Below are positions 1 to 7,300 of a stretch of DNA of 9,929 bases, in pieces. Source of the DNA: an uncultured Ignavibacteriota bacterium. Its GTDB lineage: Bacteria; Bacteroidota; Ignavibacteria; Tepidaquicellales; Tepidaquicellaceae. Under the pieces are notes generated by a model. It saw only the letters and a program-made list of their open reading frames with translations. It ran no database searches and was not told the DNA's origin. Both the position numbers and the translations under genes were made by a program. The stretch is taken from NCBI GenBank assembly GCA_937915485.1, contig CALGII010000248.1, positions 1 to 9,929 on the forward strand, read 5' to 3'. Position 1 is the first letter of the stretch; each line of letters opens with the position of its first letter.

Positions 1-1
1 T

Positions 2-577
2 CCGAGCATAATATACGGTTTCTGGGGAATTTTTGTTCTGGCTCCTTTCATGCGGTCAACGGTTCAGCCCGCGCTTCAGGAATCGCTCGGATTCCTGCCA
101 ATATTCGGTGGTACTGCAGCCGGATTCGGACTCTTAACCGCCGGAATCATTCTTGCAATAATGATAACGCCCATAATTACTGCGATTACAAGGGACGTGC
201 TTAAAGCCATCCCTGTTTCACAGCGCGAAGCCGCTTACGCACTCGGCTCCACGAAATGGGAGGCGATTAAAATGGCTCTGCTTAACGCTAAAAGCGGTAT
301 ACTCGGAGCAACTGTGCTCGGGCTCGGCAGGGCGGTAGGAGAGACGATGGCGGTAACGATGGTGATTGGAAATAAAGCCCAGATTAAGGAATCATTTTTC
401 GAGCCCGCTTATTCGATGGCGTCCGTAATCGCGAATGAATTCGCGGAAGCGTCCGGAAGCCTTCATATATCGGCTCTGATTGAAGTCGGACTGATTCTGT
501 TCGGTGTCACTTTCATTATAAATTCAATGGCGAGACTTTTAATATACAGTTTCACGAGGAAGACACAGACGAGATGA
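2..577 (+). CDS. pstC: Phosphate ABC transporter permease PstC, C-terminal part (5' truncated by window edge)
   Basis: Inner-membrane permease subunit of the high-affinity phosphate importer PstSCAB, which pairs with PstA to form the channel. The frame is open from base 2, so 191 residues are visible, against roughly 300-320 for a full PstC. The cytoplasmic coupling loop (EAA motif) that docks on the ATPase is clear: REAAYALGSTKWEAIK, about visible residues 75-90. It is followed by the family-typical GLGRAVGETMAVTMVIGN. Hydrophobic stretches flank this loop at about visible residues 37-60 and 95-120, and a last helix lies near 160-185. The stop codon overlaps the pstA start as ATGA, so the two are translationally coupled. 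The PstC/PstA split rests on gene order and the GRAVGETMAVTMVIGN wording, which is PstC-like. The only doubt is the unseen N-terminus. Confidence 0.93.
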   Translation, partial: PSIIYGFWGIFVLAPFMRSTVQPALQESLGFLPIFGGTAAGFGLLTAGIILAIMITPIITAITRDVLKAIPVSQREAAYALGSTKWEAIKMALLNAKSGILGATVLGLGRAVGETMAVTMVIGNKAQIKESFFEPAYSMASVIANEFAEASGSLHISALIEVGLILFGVTFIINSMARLLIYSFTRKTQTR

Positions 578-1440
578 CCGATTATTACAGCAAAATAAGG
601 GATAATTCTTCACGAAGAAAATTCAAGAGCAGATTGATGCTGACTCTGTGCATACTCGCCGCGATGCTCGCGATACTTCCGCTGGTTTATATTTTCTTTT
701 ATACAACCATTCAGGGAGCGTCGTCATTAAACCTCGCGTTCTTCACAGAATTGCCGAAACCTGTGGGCGAGACGGGCGGGGGAATGGCGAACGCGATTGT
801 CGGCACACTTATACTCGTCGGTCTCGGTTCCGTTTTCGGAGTCCCGGTAGGAATTTTAGCGGGAATATACGTGACGGAATATTCGAAAAATTTTTTCGCG
901 AATGTTGTAAAATTCGTTACTGACGTATTGAGCGGCATTCCTTCTATAATAATCGGTATATTCGCTTACGGTTTGATAGTTATTCCGATGCAGAGATTCT
1001 CTGCGTATGCGGGAGGATTCGCGCTCGGACTACTTATGATACCAACTGTTACGCGGATATCGGAAGAGATGCTTAAACTCGTTCCTCATACAATAAGAGA
1101 GGCGGCTCTCGCACTCGGAATACCGAGATGGAAAACTACTTTAAGAATAGTGCTGAGAACCGCTTCCGGTGGAATAGTGACAGGAATTCTGCTCGCCGTC
1201 GCGAGAGCGGCAGGGGAAACTGCGCCTCTGCTTTTTACATCATTCGGTAACAGTTTCTGGTCATCGACGCTTGACAGTCCGATGGCATCAATTCCCGTGC
1301 AGATATTCAACTACGCGATTTCACCTTACGATGAATGGCACGGCAAAGCCTGGGCAGGAGCGTTCGTCCTGATATCCCTCGTTTTCATAGTAAGTTTATT
1401 GGTGAGAATCGCTACAAGAAATAAATATTCACAGAACTGA
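574..1440 (+). CDS. pstA: Phosphate ABC transporter permease PstA
   Basis: Second inner-membrane permease of the phosphate importer, 288 residues, the normal family length. After a basic cytoplasmic N-terminus (residues 1-20), predicted helices lie near 21-44, 75-100, 112-137, 143-160, 200-225 and 258-280, which is the six-helix layout of the family. The EAA coupling loop is IREAALALGIPRWKT (174-188). It is followed by ARAAGETAPLLFTSFG (210-225), a PstA hallmark. The PVQIFNYA...WAGAFVL segment near the C-terminus is also typical. The ATG is fixed by the ATGA overlap with pstC; a GAGG at 556-559 lies about 14 nt upstream, rather far for a Shine-Dalgarno. The stop codon shares one base with the pstB start (TGATG). 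The gene is intact, and the assignment is firm from motifs and context. Confidence 0.96.
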   Translation: MTDYYSKIRDNSSRRKFKSRLMLTLCILAAMLAILPLVYIFFYTTIQGASSLNLAFFTELPKPVGETGGGMANAIVGTLILVGLGSVFGVPVGILAGIYVTEYSKNFFANVVKFVTDVLSGIPSIIIGIFAYGLIVIPMQRFSAYAGGFALGLLMIPTVTRISEEMLKLVPHTIREAALALGIPRWKTTLRIVLRTASGGIVTGILLAVARAAGETAPLLFTSFGNSFWSSTLDSPMASIPVQIFNYAISPYDEWHGKAWAGAFVLISLVFIVSLLVRIATRNKYSQN

Positions 1441-2282
1441 TGACGGATGAAAGCATAAACATAACATCAGTAGAAGAAGTCCTGACCGCAAATGATGCAG
1501 CGCTGACGGAAGAGGAAATATACGAGAAATCTAAATTTTCCCTTGAGACAGAGAACCTGTGCGTTTCATTCCACGGACGCGAAGCAATTTCGGATATTAA
1601 CTCGAAATTCAGGAAGCATTCTATCACTGCGATTATCGGTCCGTCAGGCTGCGGAAAATCGACATTTCTGAGAGCGCTTAATTTCATGCACGACCTGACT
1701 CCCGGCGCACTCGTATCGGGCTCGATTAAAATTCACGGTAAGGATATTTCCGAATATGACATGACCGATGTCAGAAGGCGGGTAGGAATGGTATTTCAGA
1801 AACCTAATCCCTTCCCGACAATGTCAATCTATGAAAACGTTTCCGCGGGCCTTACGCTTTATAAAAGACATAAAAGAAAAGAACTCGATGAGATTGTCGA
1901 ACGCGCTCTCGTTCACGCGGGTCTGTGGGAGGAAACAAAAGACAGGCTGAAAGTTTCCGCTATGGCGCTTTCAGGAGGTCAGCAGCAAAGACTTTGCATT
2001 GCGAGAACACTTGCCATAAATCCTGAGATTATTCTCTTCGACGAGCCGACATCCGCTCTTGACCCGATTTCAACATCCAGAATCGAAGAGACACTGCATA
2101 CTTTGAAAAAAGATTATACGATTATTATAGTTACACACAACATGCAGCAGGCTTCGAGATTAAGCGATTACACATCTTTCTTCTTCCTCGGAAAACTTAT
2201 CGAACACGGAAAAACACGGACGATTTTTACGTCTCCTAAAAATACGCTAACCGAAGAATACATCATCGGAAAGTTCGGCTGA
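1440..2282 (+). CDS. pstB: Phosphate ABC transporter ATP-binding protein PstB
   Basis: Cytoplasmic ATPase that powers phosphate import through PstC/PstA. All nucleotide-binding elements are present and intact: Walker A GPSGCGKST (67-75), Q-loop in VFQKPNPFP (118-126), ABC signature LSGGQQQRL (177-185), Walker B ILFDEP (198-203), D-loop SALDP (205-209) and switch histidine H233 in THNMQQA. KPNPFP and THNMQQASRLSD are wording specific to PstB. At 280 residues it is slightly long because of an acidic N-terminal extension: the first 30 residues are rich in Asp/Glu, and Walker A sits about 20 residues later than in E. coli PstB. No alternative Met occurs before residue 83, so the ATG overlapping the pstA stop is the sensible start. 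No phoU follows; the next gene is an L,D-transpeptidase 117 nt downstream. Confidence 0.97.
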   Translation: MTDESINITSVEEVLTANDAALTEEEIYEKSKFSLETENLCVSFHGREAISDINSKFRKHSITAIIGPSGCGKSTFLRALNFMHDLTPGALVSGSIKIHGKDISEYDMTDVRRRVGMVFQKPNPFPTMSIYENVSAGLTLYKRHKRKELDEIVERALVHAGLWEETKDRLKVSAMALSGGQQQRLCIARTLAINPEIILFDEPTSALDPISTSRIEETLHTLKKDYTIIIVTHNMQQASRLSDYTSFFFLGKLIEHGKTRTIFTSPKNTLTEEYIIGKFG

Positions 2283-2399
2283 TTAGTTTGAAGAAAAACA
2301 TAGAATTTTAATCCTGAATTTGATATTTTATAGATTACAAATTAACAGGGCGGAACTCTGGAAGAAAACACTAAAATATCGCACAGCGGAACAAAAACG

Positions 2400-3425
2400 T
2401 TGATTTTCCCGTTTGCAGTGATATGTTTTTTCATTATGTCGTTCGCATTCGGTGAAAGTAATTATATTCCTGAAACCAAGATTCCGAAAACGGAGGGATT
2501 CTACGAATATAACCGCTTTTCTAAAGGAAATTCTTCTTCGAAGATAAATATACTTTCCGAGGCTGACGTGTCCGTTGGACTCAAAGACACTGTTTATACG
2601 GATAAGGATTGCTGGCTCGAACTTCGCATTGACCAGCAAATGCTTTATCAGCACTGGCGTAGCGGAAAAATCGAAAGATACCCAATATCTTCGGGCAATA
2701 AGTACCTCGACAGAAGCGTCGAATCACGCCCGGGTTTATTCGCAATATTTCATAAGGAAGAGCATCACGAATCCTCGCAGTATAACAACGCGGATATGTA
2801 CTATTTTATGCCGTTCAATCAAGGTATCGGTTTCCATTCTCTTAACGGAACAGGATATTACGGAAATCTTGGTGTAAGGCCCTCATCGCACGGATGCATC
2901 AGAATGCGGCACGACGAAGTGAAAAAAGTTTTCCGCGATTGTCCGCTAGGTACTCTCGTTCTCGCTCACAGGGGTGAAACCGCAAGGGTAGTGGGATTCG
3001 CTCCAGAGGATTTTGAGAAGACTGATTCTCTTTCGAAGGACGAGGCTAAATACCTTCTTGCAGAAAACCTTTACAATATTCTCGAAGGAAATTATTTTGT
3101 ATCGGACAGAAAGTTCTTTGTGGTTGACCCGAAAGTAATACCCGTTTCGGGTGTTTATATCGGATATGACAGAAAACTTCCGAAAAAACAAAGAATATTC
3201 AAGAGCATCTGCATTTTCATGCTGAATCCCGATGTCGTGAGCAATATTAAAACGGGCGAAATCCTCGACAGCATTAAAAGCGCGGAATATACCGCCGATA
3301 TTTATGTGGACGAGGAAGAAATAACTTCGGACGATGAAAGCGAATTGTCATCGGCTGAGATAATCAAGAAATTTTTTAACAACCCGATTGGAGTGCTGCC
3401 GTATTTTCCGCCCAAAAACAATTAA
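2400..3425 (+). CDS. Exported L,D-transpeptidase (YkuD family) with a C-terminal extension
   Basis: Probable periplasmic cysteine transpeptidase that makes 3-3 peptidoglycan cross-links or anchors proteins to peptidoglycan. The YkuD domain covers about residues 70-195. It carries the family signature: H146 in GIGFHSLNG, then SHGCIRMR (163-170) with catalytic Cys166, preceding His164 and Arg168. The start is TTG at 2400, because no ATG exists between the upstream in-frame stop (2343-2345) and Met13. A GGA at 2388-2390 is a weak ribosome site. From TTG the protein opens with a hydrophobic stretch ending in SFAFG (about residues 2-18), which looks like a signal peptide, although without the usual basic residues unless translation starts further upstream. 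Residues 200-341 form a mixed-charge, Asp/Glu-rich region beyond the catalytic domain that I do not recognise. It sits alone between pstB (117 nt) and the tonB promoter (140-nt gap). Family call firm; exact start uncertain. Confidence 0.9.
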   Translation: MIFPFAVICFFIMSFAFGESNYIPETKIPKTEGFYEYNRFSKGNSSSKINILSEADVSVGLKDTVYTDKDCWLELRIDQQMLYQHWRSGKIERYPISSGNKYLDRSVESRPGLFAIFHKEEHHESSQYNNADMYYFMPFNQGIGFHSLNGTGYYGNLGVRPSSHGCIRMRHDEVKKVFRDCPLGTLVLAHRGETARVVGFAPEDFEKTDSLSKDEAKYLLAENLYNILEGNYFVSDRKFFVVDPKVIPVSGVYIGYDRKLPKKQRIFKSICIFMLNPDVVSNIKTGEILDSIKSAEYTADIYVDEEEITSDDESELSSAEIIKKFFNNPIGVLPYFPPKNN

Positions 3426-3478
3426 TTTACTTGTTTTCGGCATTTTTCGATATATTTTATGATTTATAATGATTATAT

Positions 3479-3505
3479 TTGCAGTACGGGAACAAAATAT
3501 ATTTG
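3479..3505 (+). promoter_or_regulatory. Candidate Bacteroidota-type promoter for the tonB transcript
   Basis: The octamer TATATTTG at 3498-3505 matches the Bacteroidota sigma consensus TAnnTTTG exactly. A TTG at 3479-3481 lies 16 nt upstream, close to the usual 17-23 nt spacing of the -33 element. The same octamer also occurs at 3474-3481, so the TTG of the first copy serves as the -33 element of the second. Transcription from here would give a leader of about 50 nt before the tonB ATG. The surrounding 140-nt gap is very AT-rich, so chance matches are more likely than elsewhere. Confidence 0.45.
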
Positions 3506-3552
3506 AATTAGTAAATAAATTAGATTAAAAAATAATTAAAACCTTTAATACC

Positions 3553-3557
3553 GGAGG
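3553..3557 (+). promoter_or_regulatory. Strong Shine-Dalgarno for tonB
   Basis: GGAGG lies 8 nt before the ATG at 3566, ideal spacing. It is the clearest ribosome-binding site in the window; most other starts here have a weak site or none, or rely on coupling to an upstream stop codon. It fixes the tonB start and suggests this reading frame is translated more strongly than its neighbours. Confidence 0.75.
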
Positions 3558-3565
3558 TTAAAATC

Positions 3566-4447
3566 ATGGCAAACGATAATGTAAATAACTTTCAGGAACC
3601 ACTCGAAACCCGTATGCAATACGGCGCTCCTGAATTAAAAAGGATATACAAGAAGTACGCGTCCAGAGGACTCATTCTTGCAGTTGTAATACATATATTC
3701 CTTATCTCCGCTTATGCGGTCTCGATCTATATCGAGAAACTTCAGGAGGAAAGACAACTCCAGATAAAACGTGATATCGAACTAAAAGACATTCAGACAC
3801 AGGAACAGGAAAGTCAGGAAGAAGATGCTCCTCCTCCTCCGGATGTGCAGGTACAGCAGCCCGAAGCGTTAAAGGACCTGGCGGCTTTGACGCCTGAGCC
3901 TGTCGCTAAGGAAAAAGCGGACCTTGAAACTATCAAGAAAGTAGAAGAGACCGAGAAGATAAAAGCCTTCGTGTCGTCTGAAGGAAGTGAAAACGTTGAT
4001 CCTAACAAGGAAACAGGCAAACTTCAGGTTGACGTGAAGAAGACGGAAGAAAAGCAGGAAAAGGAAGAGAAGAAGGAAAAGAAAGAAGTCACGAAAACTT
4101 ACCAGCAATTTGAAGTCGATAAGGCTCCTGTTGCGGTGAACCTTTCACAGGTCAGGTCGTCGATGAGATATCCCGAAATTGCGCGTTCAAGCGGAATTGA
4201 AGGTAAAGTTACCGTTAAGGTTCTTGTAGGTCCCGACGGGTCTGTAGTTTCTGTTGGCGGTTTCAGCGGTCCGGACGTGTTCAGGGATGAAGTATCTTCA
4301 AAGGTGATGAACCTGCAGTTCACTCCCGCGCTTCAGCAGGGTCAGCCCGTAAGGTGCTGGGTCAGCGTACCGTTCAGTTTCACTCTGACGGGTAAGTTCA
4401 AAAAAGATACGGAAGAAGACAAGAAAGAAGAGAAGGGAGAAAACTAA
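3566..4447 (+). CDS. tonB: TonB-family energy transducer
   Basis: Inner-membrane-anchored periplasmic protein that transmits proton-motive energy, normally from ExbB/ExbD, to outer-membrane TonB-dependent transporters. Order along the 293 residues: a cytoplasmic N-terminus of about 33 residues, one membrane helix (34-55) with a histidine at 43 as in other TonB helices, and a periplasmic spacer with a short proline run (APPPPD, 88-93) and a very Lys/Glu-rich segment (157-176). The TonB C-terminal domain follows at about 190-276: VRSSMRYPEIARSSGIEGKV, then VLVGPDGSV, and LQFTPALQQGQPVRCWVSVPFSF. The spacer has much less proline than classical TonB. Unusually, 17 highly charged residues follow the folded domain. 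ExbB and ExbD are not in the window. The next gene starts 8 nt after the stop, so they are co-transcribed. Confidence 0.88.
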   Translation: MANDNVNNFQEPLETRMQYGAPELKRIYKKYASRGLILAVVIHIFLISAYAVSIYIEKLQEERQLQIKRDIELKDIQTQEQESQEEDAPPPPDVQVQQPEALKDLAALTPEPVAKEKADLETIKKVEETEKIKAFVSSEGSENVDPNKETGKLQVDVKKTEEKQEKEEKKEKKEVTKTYQQFEVDKAPVAVNLSQVRSSMRYPEIARSSGIEGKVTVKVLVGPDGSVVSVGGFSGPDVFRDEVSSKVMNLQFTPALQQGQPVRCWVSVPFSFTLTGKFKKDTEEDKKEEKGEN

Positions 4448-4455
4448 GTTCATCG

Positions 4456-4719
4456 ATGAAGATGAATGGTGCTCTTTACATAAATATTTTTACGTCGATA
4501 GTCAGCATCGGGATGGGCGTGCTACTGATAGGCGGTATGATTCTGCCCCAGATGCAGCAAGGTACAAGGCTCGTTTTCGGATTGGTTTTTCTCGCTTACG
4601 GAATTTACAGACTGCTTGGCGTTCAGGCGAAACTGAAATCGAAGAGACAACAGGAAGAACACGAACGGCTCAAGAAAGCGCAGGAGGAACTTATCAGAAA
4701 ACTCAAAGACGGGAAATAA
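4456..4719 (+). CDS. Small two-helix membrane protein with a coiled-coil tail
   Basis: No family recognised with certainty. The 87-residue product has two predicted membrane helices (about 9-30 and 37-55), joined by a short loop containing PQMQQG. A basic/acidic helical tail (58-87, rich in Lys, Glu, Gln and Arg) follows and is likely a cytoplasmic coiled coil. The LVFGLVFLAYGIYRLL segment resembles small membrane proteins common in Bacteroidota, judged from memory. The gene starts 8 nt after the tonB stop and ends 12 nt before a terminator-like hairpin, so it is the last gene of the tonB transcript if the hairpin works. A second ATG at 4462 is an alternative start; neither has a clear Shine-Dalgarno. 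A helper role for TonB or for the downstream lipoprotein is inference from position only. Confidence 0.72.
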   Translation: MKMNGALYINIFTSIVSIGMGVLLIGGMILPQMQQGTRLVFGLVFLAYGIYRLLGVQAKLKSKRQQEEHERLKKAQEELIRKLKDGK

Positions 4720-4731
4720 ATCTAATTTTAA

Positions 4732-4762
4732 AGGCGGCCGTTGAAAAATTGCCGCCTGTTTT
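4732..4762 (+). terminator. Rho-independent terminator-like hairpin between the small membrane gene and the PstS-like gene
   Basis: AGGCGGC (4732-4738) pairs perfectly with GCCGCCT (4751-4757) around a 12-nt loop, giving a 7-bp GC-rich stem. A single G and then TTTT (4759-4762) follow. The form suits an intrinsic terminator with a short T tract. It ends only 13 nt before the ATG of the PstS-like gene, leaving no room for a separate promoter after it. It could therefore act as a partial terminator or attenuator rather than a clean transcript end. Confidence 0.68.
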
Positions 4763-4775
4763 ACTTATCGGATTA

Positions 4776-5744
4776 ATGCATAAAATTTCAAAAATATTGC
4801 TGCTTCTTTTGATTCTGCCTGTTATCATTTTTTCATCCTGTGATTACAGCCAGATAAAATCGAAAGCCACTATCGGCGACATGTCTTTTATCGCCGACGA
4901 AAATCTTGAACCGGTAATGCCCTTTCTCAAGAGCGAGTTTGAAAGGATTAATCCGGAAGCGCACGTGTCGTATACCCTTGCGCCCACGAGGAATACTATC
5001 GCGGCCCTGCTTAACAAGGACACGAAACTTATAATGATAAACGGGGACTTCAATCAGGAAGACCAGAATTACATAAAGCAATACAAACTCGAATTCCAGA
5101 GGCACGAAGTTGCGATTGACGCCATCGCGTTCATTGTAAATCCGGATAATCCCGTTCTAAGGCTGACTTCAACCGACCTGCAGAATATATTTACCGGAGT
5201 TTATACGAACTGGTCGCAGATTAAAGTTCAGGATGCGGAACAGAACGATAAGGTATCGTCGGAAATGCGCGGCAATGATAATAAAATAAAAGTATTCATT
5301 CAAAGACCTAATTCATCCACTCATCAGTACGTGAAAGACACGGTGCTCTACGGCAAGGATTACGTCAACACGGCGCAGATTTGCTCTACGAGCGCGCAGA
5401 TGCTCGAAATGATAAGGACGAACAAGAACGCCATAGGTATTTCGAACCTTTGCTGGCTCTCACAGGGAAATCAGGATTCCCTCGACGCTACGGTGAAGGC
5501 GATAAGAATTTCAAGGATATATCCGAACGGAAAGCAGGACGATTTCGCCGAACTTCATCAGGGGCTCGTCGCCACTAAAAAATATCCTTATATTAGAAAA
5601 GTAGTTTTATATACATCAATATTAGATATACAACTCGCGACCGGCTGGATATCGTTTTTAAGGAATAAAGACGGTCAGAAGGTGTTTCTCGAAAGGGGAA
5701 TGGTCCCGATCAGTCAGCCGGTTAAAGTTATACAATTAGAATAA
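4776..5744 (+). CDS. PstS-family substrate-binding lipoprotein
   Basis: Periplasmic or membrane-anchored solute-binding protein related to phosphate-binding PstS, 322 residues. The N-terminus MHKISKILLLLLILPVIIFSSC is a lipoprotein signal peptide with lipid-accepting Cys22 (FSSC, a relaxed lipobox). Family landmarks are DAIAFIVNPDNP (115-126), LQNIFTGVYTNWSQI (135-149), QRPNSSTHQY (176-185) where PstS has an R-x-x-GSGT type phosphate loop, and GQKVFLERGMVP (300-311). ATG 4776 is preferred because upstream in-frame TTG 4749 lies in the terminator hairpin and would put extra residues before the signal peptide. The usual N-terminal Gly/Ser loop is replaced by APTRNTI (69-75), and the second loop lacks the GSGT form. 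Phosphate may therefore not be the ligand. The gene sits with tonB and a TPR gene, not with pstCAB, and is followed by the TPR gene after 17 nt. Confidence 0.87.
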   Translation: MHKISKILLLLLILPVIIFSSCDYSQIKSKATIGDMSFIADENLEPVMPFLKSEFERINPEAHVSYTLAPTRNTIAALLNKDTKLIMINGDFNQEDQNYIKQYKLEFQRHEVAIDAIAFIVNPDNPVLRLTSTDLQNIFTGVYTNWSQIKVQDAEQNDKVSSEMRGNDNKIKVFIQRPNSSTHQYVKDTVLYGKDYVNTAQICSTSAQMLEMIRTNKNAIGISNLCWLSQGNQDSLDATVKAIRISRIYPNGKQDDFAELHQGLVATKKYPYIRKVVLYTSILDIQLATGWISFLRNKDGQKVFLERGMVPISQPVKVIQLE

Positions 5745-5761
5745 TTTAAAATCATACCGAT

Positions 5762-7270
5762 ATGTTTAAATTGAAAAATTTAGTTCCGGTCATTTGTTTG
5801 CTGTTTGTATTTATTCTGAACGCTACGGCGCAGAATGATTTGCAAAAAGGTAAAGACGCGATAAACAGAGGTGATTATGTTTCCGCGGTGAATTATCTCG
5901 AGAACGCCGTGAAATCGAAACAGAATTATGACTCCTACTATTATTATGGTTTTGCACTTTATAAAACAGGCTCACTGGATAAAGCGGAAGATAACCTGAA
6001 AAAGGCTCTGAAGGACGACGACGAGGGAGTTGACGCGATGCTTGCACTTGGCAGTATATACGGTGACCAGAAAAAATACGACGAGGCGAATTCCTGGTTC
6101 AGGAAAGCGCTTAAAATTGATCCGGAAAACATCAACGCGATGATTGCGCAGGCGAATAATTTTTCCATGCAGGGAAAAATTGACGACGCGATTAAATCAC
6201 TTACTCTCGCTACGACGATAAGCAAGGAGAATCCGAAGGTTTACATCGGTCTCGGCGACGCGTACAGAATCAGAGGCTCCTATAAACTCGCGGTCGATTA
6301 TTACAAGAAGGCTATAGCGCTGAAGAAACTTCCGAACGCGTTTACGGGTCTCGGCGATACCTATTACAGGCAGAAAAAATACAACGAAGCGATAGCGGAA
6401 TATGACAACGCTATACTCGCGGACCCGAATTACGCTGACGCGTATTTCGGCAAAGGAAAAATCCTTTACTTCGGCGGCAGGTACACGGAAGCGGCGGACG
6501 CCTTCGTAAAGTACAGCCAGTTAAGGCCGGGCTCGCAGGAAGGAAATTCGTATTACGCGAAAACCCTTTACGCTCAGGGCGTCGACCTCGTTGATAAGAA
6601 TCAGATAGAACAGGGCAACGAAAAATACAACGAAGCGCTGAAAATGCTCGCGGACGTTCTTAAAAACGACCCTAAGTCAATAGCCGGAAATCTTTATACG
6701 GCTTATATCTATACTGAAAAAGCCGATATCGACGAGAATAACAAGACCGATTACCTCAATAAGGCGGTCGAGTTTTTCGGCAAGGTCTCGATTAAGGATT
6801 ATGAACTCGAGGACCTTCAGAAACTCGCGAAAGTGAATTCGAGCCTGAAGAATTTCGACGATGCGGATAAATATTATGCGATGGCTGTCTCGAAAGACAG
6901 TTCGGATTACATAACGCTCTATGAATGGGGTAAATCACAGTACAAGGCGGAAAAATTCGAACCTGCTCTCGAAAAATTCCAGAAGGCAATCGACCTCGGA
7001 ATGAAAGGAAAACTTCCGTACCTGTTCAGAGGTTTCTGTTATTATTCTATGAAGAAGTACGCCGAAGCGGCTCCTATGTTCCAGGCGGCTATCGACGCTG
7101 ACCCGAATTATCTCCTCGCGAGAGAGTTCCTTGCGCGCGCTTACAGGTTTGCTTCGATGAACGATGAATCAATCAAAGCATACGAGGAAGTGCTGAAAAT
7201 GGATCCTGAGAATAAGGAAGCGCAGGATATGATAAAAGCATTAAACGCAAAGAAGAATCAGCAAAATTAA
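5762..7270 (+). CDS. Exported tetratricopeptide-repeat protein
   Basis: Large periplasmic TPR scaffold, 502 residues. A signal peptide (basic start MFKLKN, hydrophobic core 7-20, likely cleavage after ATA at residue 23) is followed almost entirely by 34-residue TPR helices. Clear repeats begin near 25, 57, 91, 125, 159, 191, 225, 383, 417 and 451; phrases such as ALGSIYGDQKKYDEANSWFRKALKIDPEN (95-123) and GLGDTYYRQKKYNEAIAEYDNAILADPNY (196-224) show the canonical W/L-G-Y-A-F-A-P pattern. Residues 258-380 are looser, with longer or degenerate repeats. No enzyme domain is visible. The gene starts 17 nt after the PstS-like stop and is almost certainly co-transcribed with it. A protein-protein assembly role for the TonB/PstS-like module is inference; the TPR call itself is firm. 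Confidence 0.93.
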   Translation: MFKLKNLVPVICLLFVFILNATAQNDLQKGKDAINRGDYVSAVNYLENAVKSKQNYDSYYYYGFALYKTGSLDKAEDNLKKALKDDDEGVDAMLALGSIYGDQKKYDEANSWFRKALKIDPENINAMIAQANNFSMQGKIDDAIKSLTLATTISKENPKVYIGLGDAYRIRGSYKLAVDYYKKAIALKKLPNAFTGLGDTYYRQKKYNEAIAEYDNAILADPNYADAYFGKGKILYFGGRYTEAADAFVKYSQLRPGSQEGNSYYAKTLYAQGVDLVDKNQIEQGNEKYNEALKMLADVLKNDPKSIAGNLYTAYIYTEKADIDENNKTDYLNKAVEFFGKVSIKDYELEDLQKLAKVNSSLKNFDDADKYYAMAVSKDSSDYITLYEWGKSQYKAEKFEPALEKFQKAIDLGMKGKLPYLFRGFCYYSMKKYAEAAPMFQAAIDADPNYLLAREFLARAYRFASMNDESIKAYEEVLKMDPENKEAQDMIKALNAKKNQQN

Positions 7271-7300
7271 AATTAAGGAAATATTTAAAACTTTTAACTG

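Noticed and set aside
2283..2399. Terminator for the pst operon between pstB and the L,D-transpeptidase
   Set aside because: I found no stem longer than 3-4 bp followed by a T tract here.
2575..2877. 100-codon + strand frame inside the L,D-transpeptidase
   Set aside because: It overlaps the YkuD coding region in another frame, with no ribosome site or domain.
4749..4775. Upstream TTG start for the PstS-like protein (MPPVLLIGLMHK...)
   Set aside because: It lies inside the terminator hairpin and puts nine extra residues ahead of a normal lipoprotein signal peptide; ATG 4776 is better.
7285..7297. TTAAAA-C-TTTTAA palindrome after the TPR gene
   Set aside because: A short A/T-only palindrome in AT-rich DNA is expected by chance and has no supporting context.
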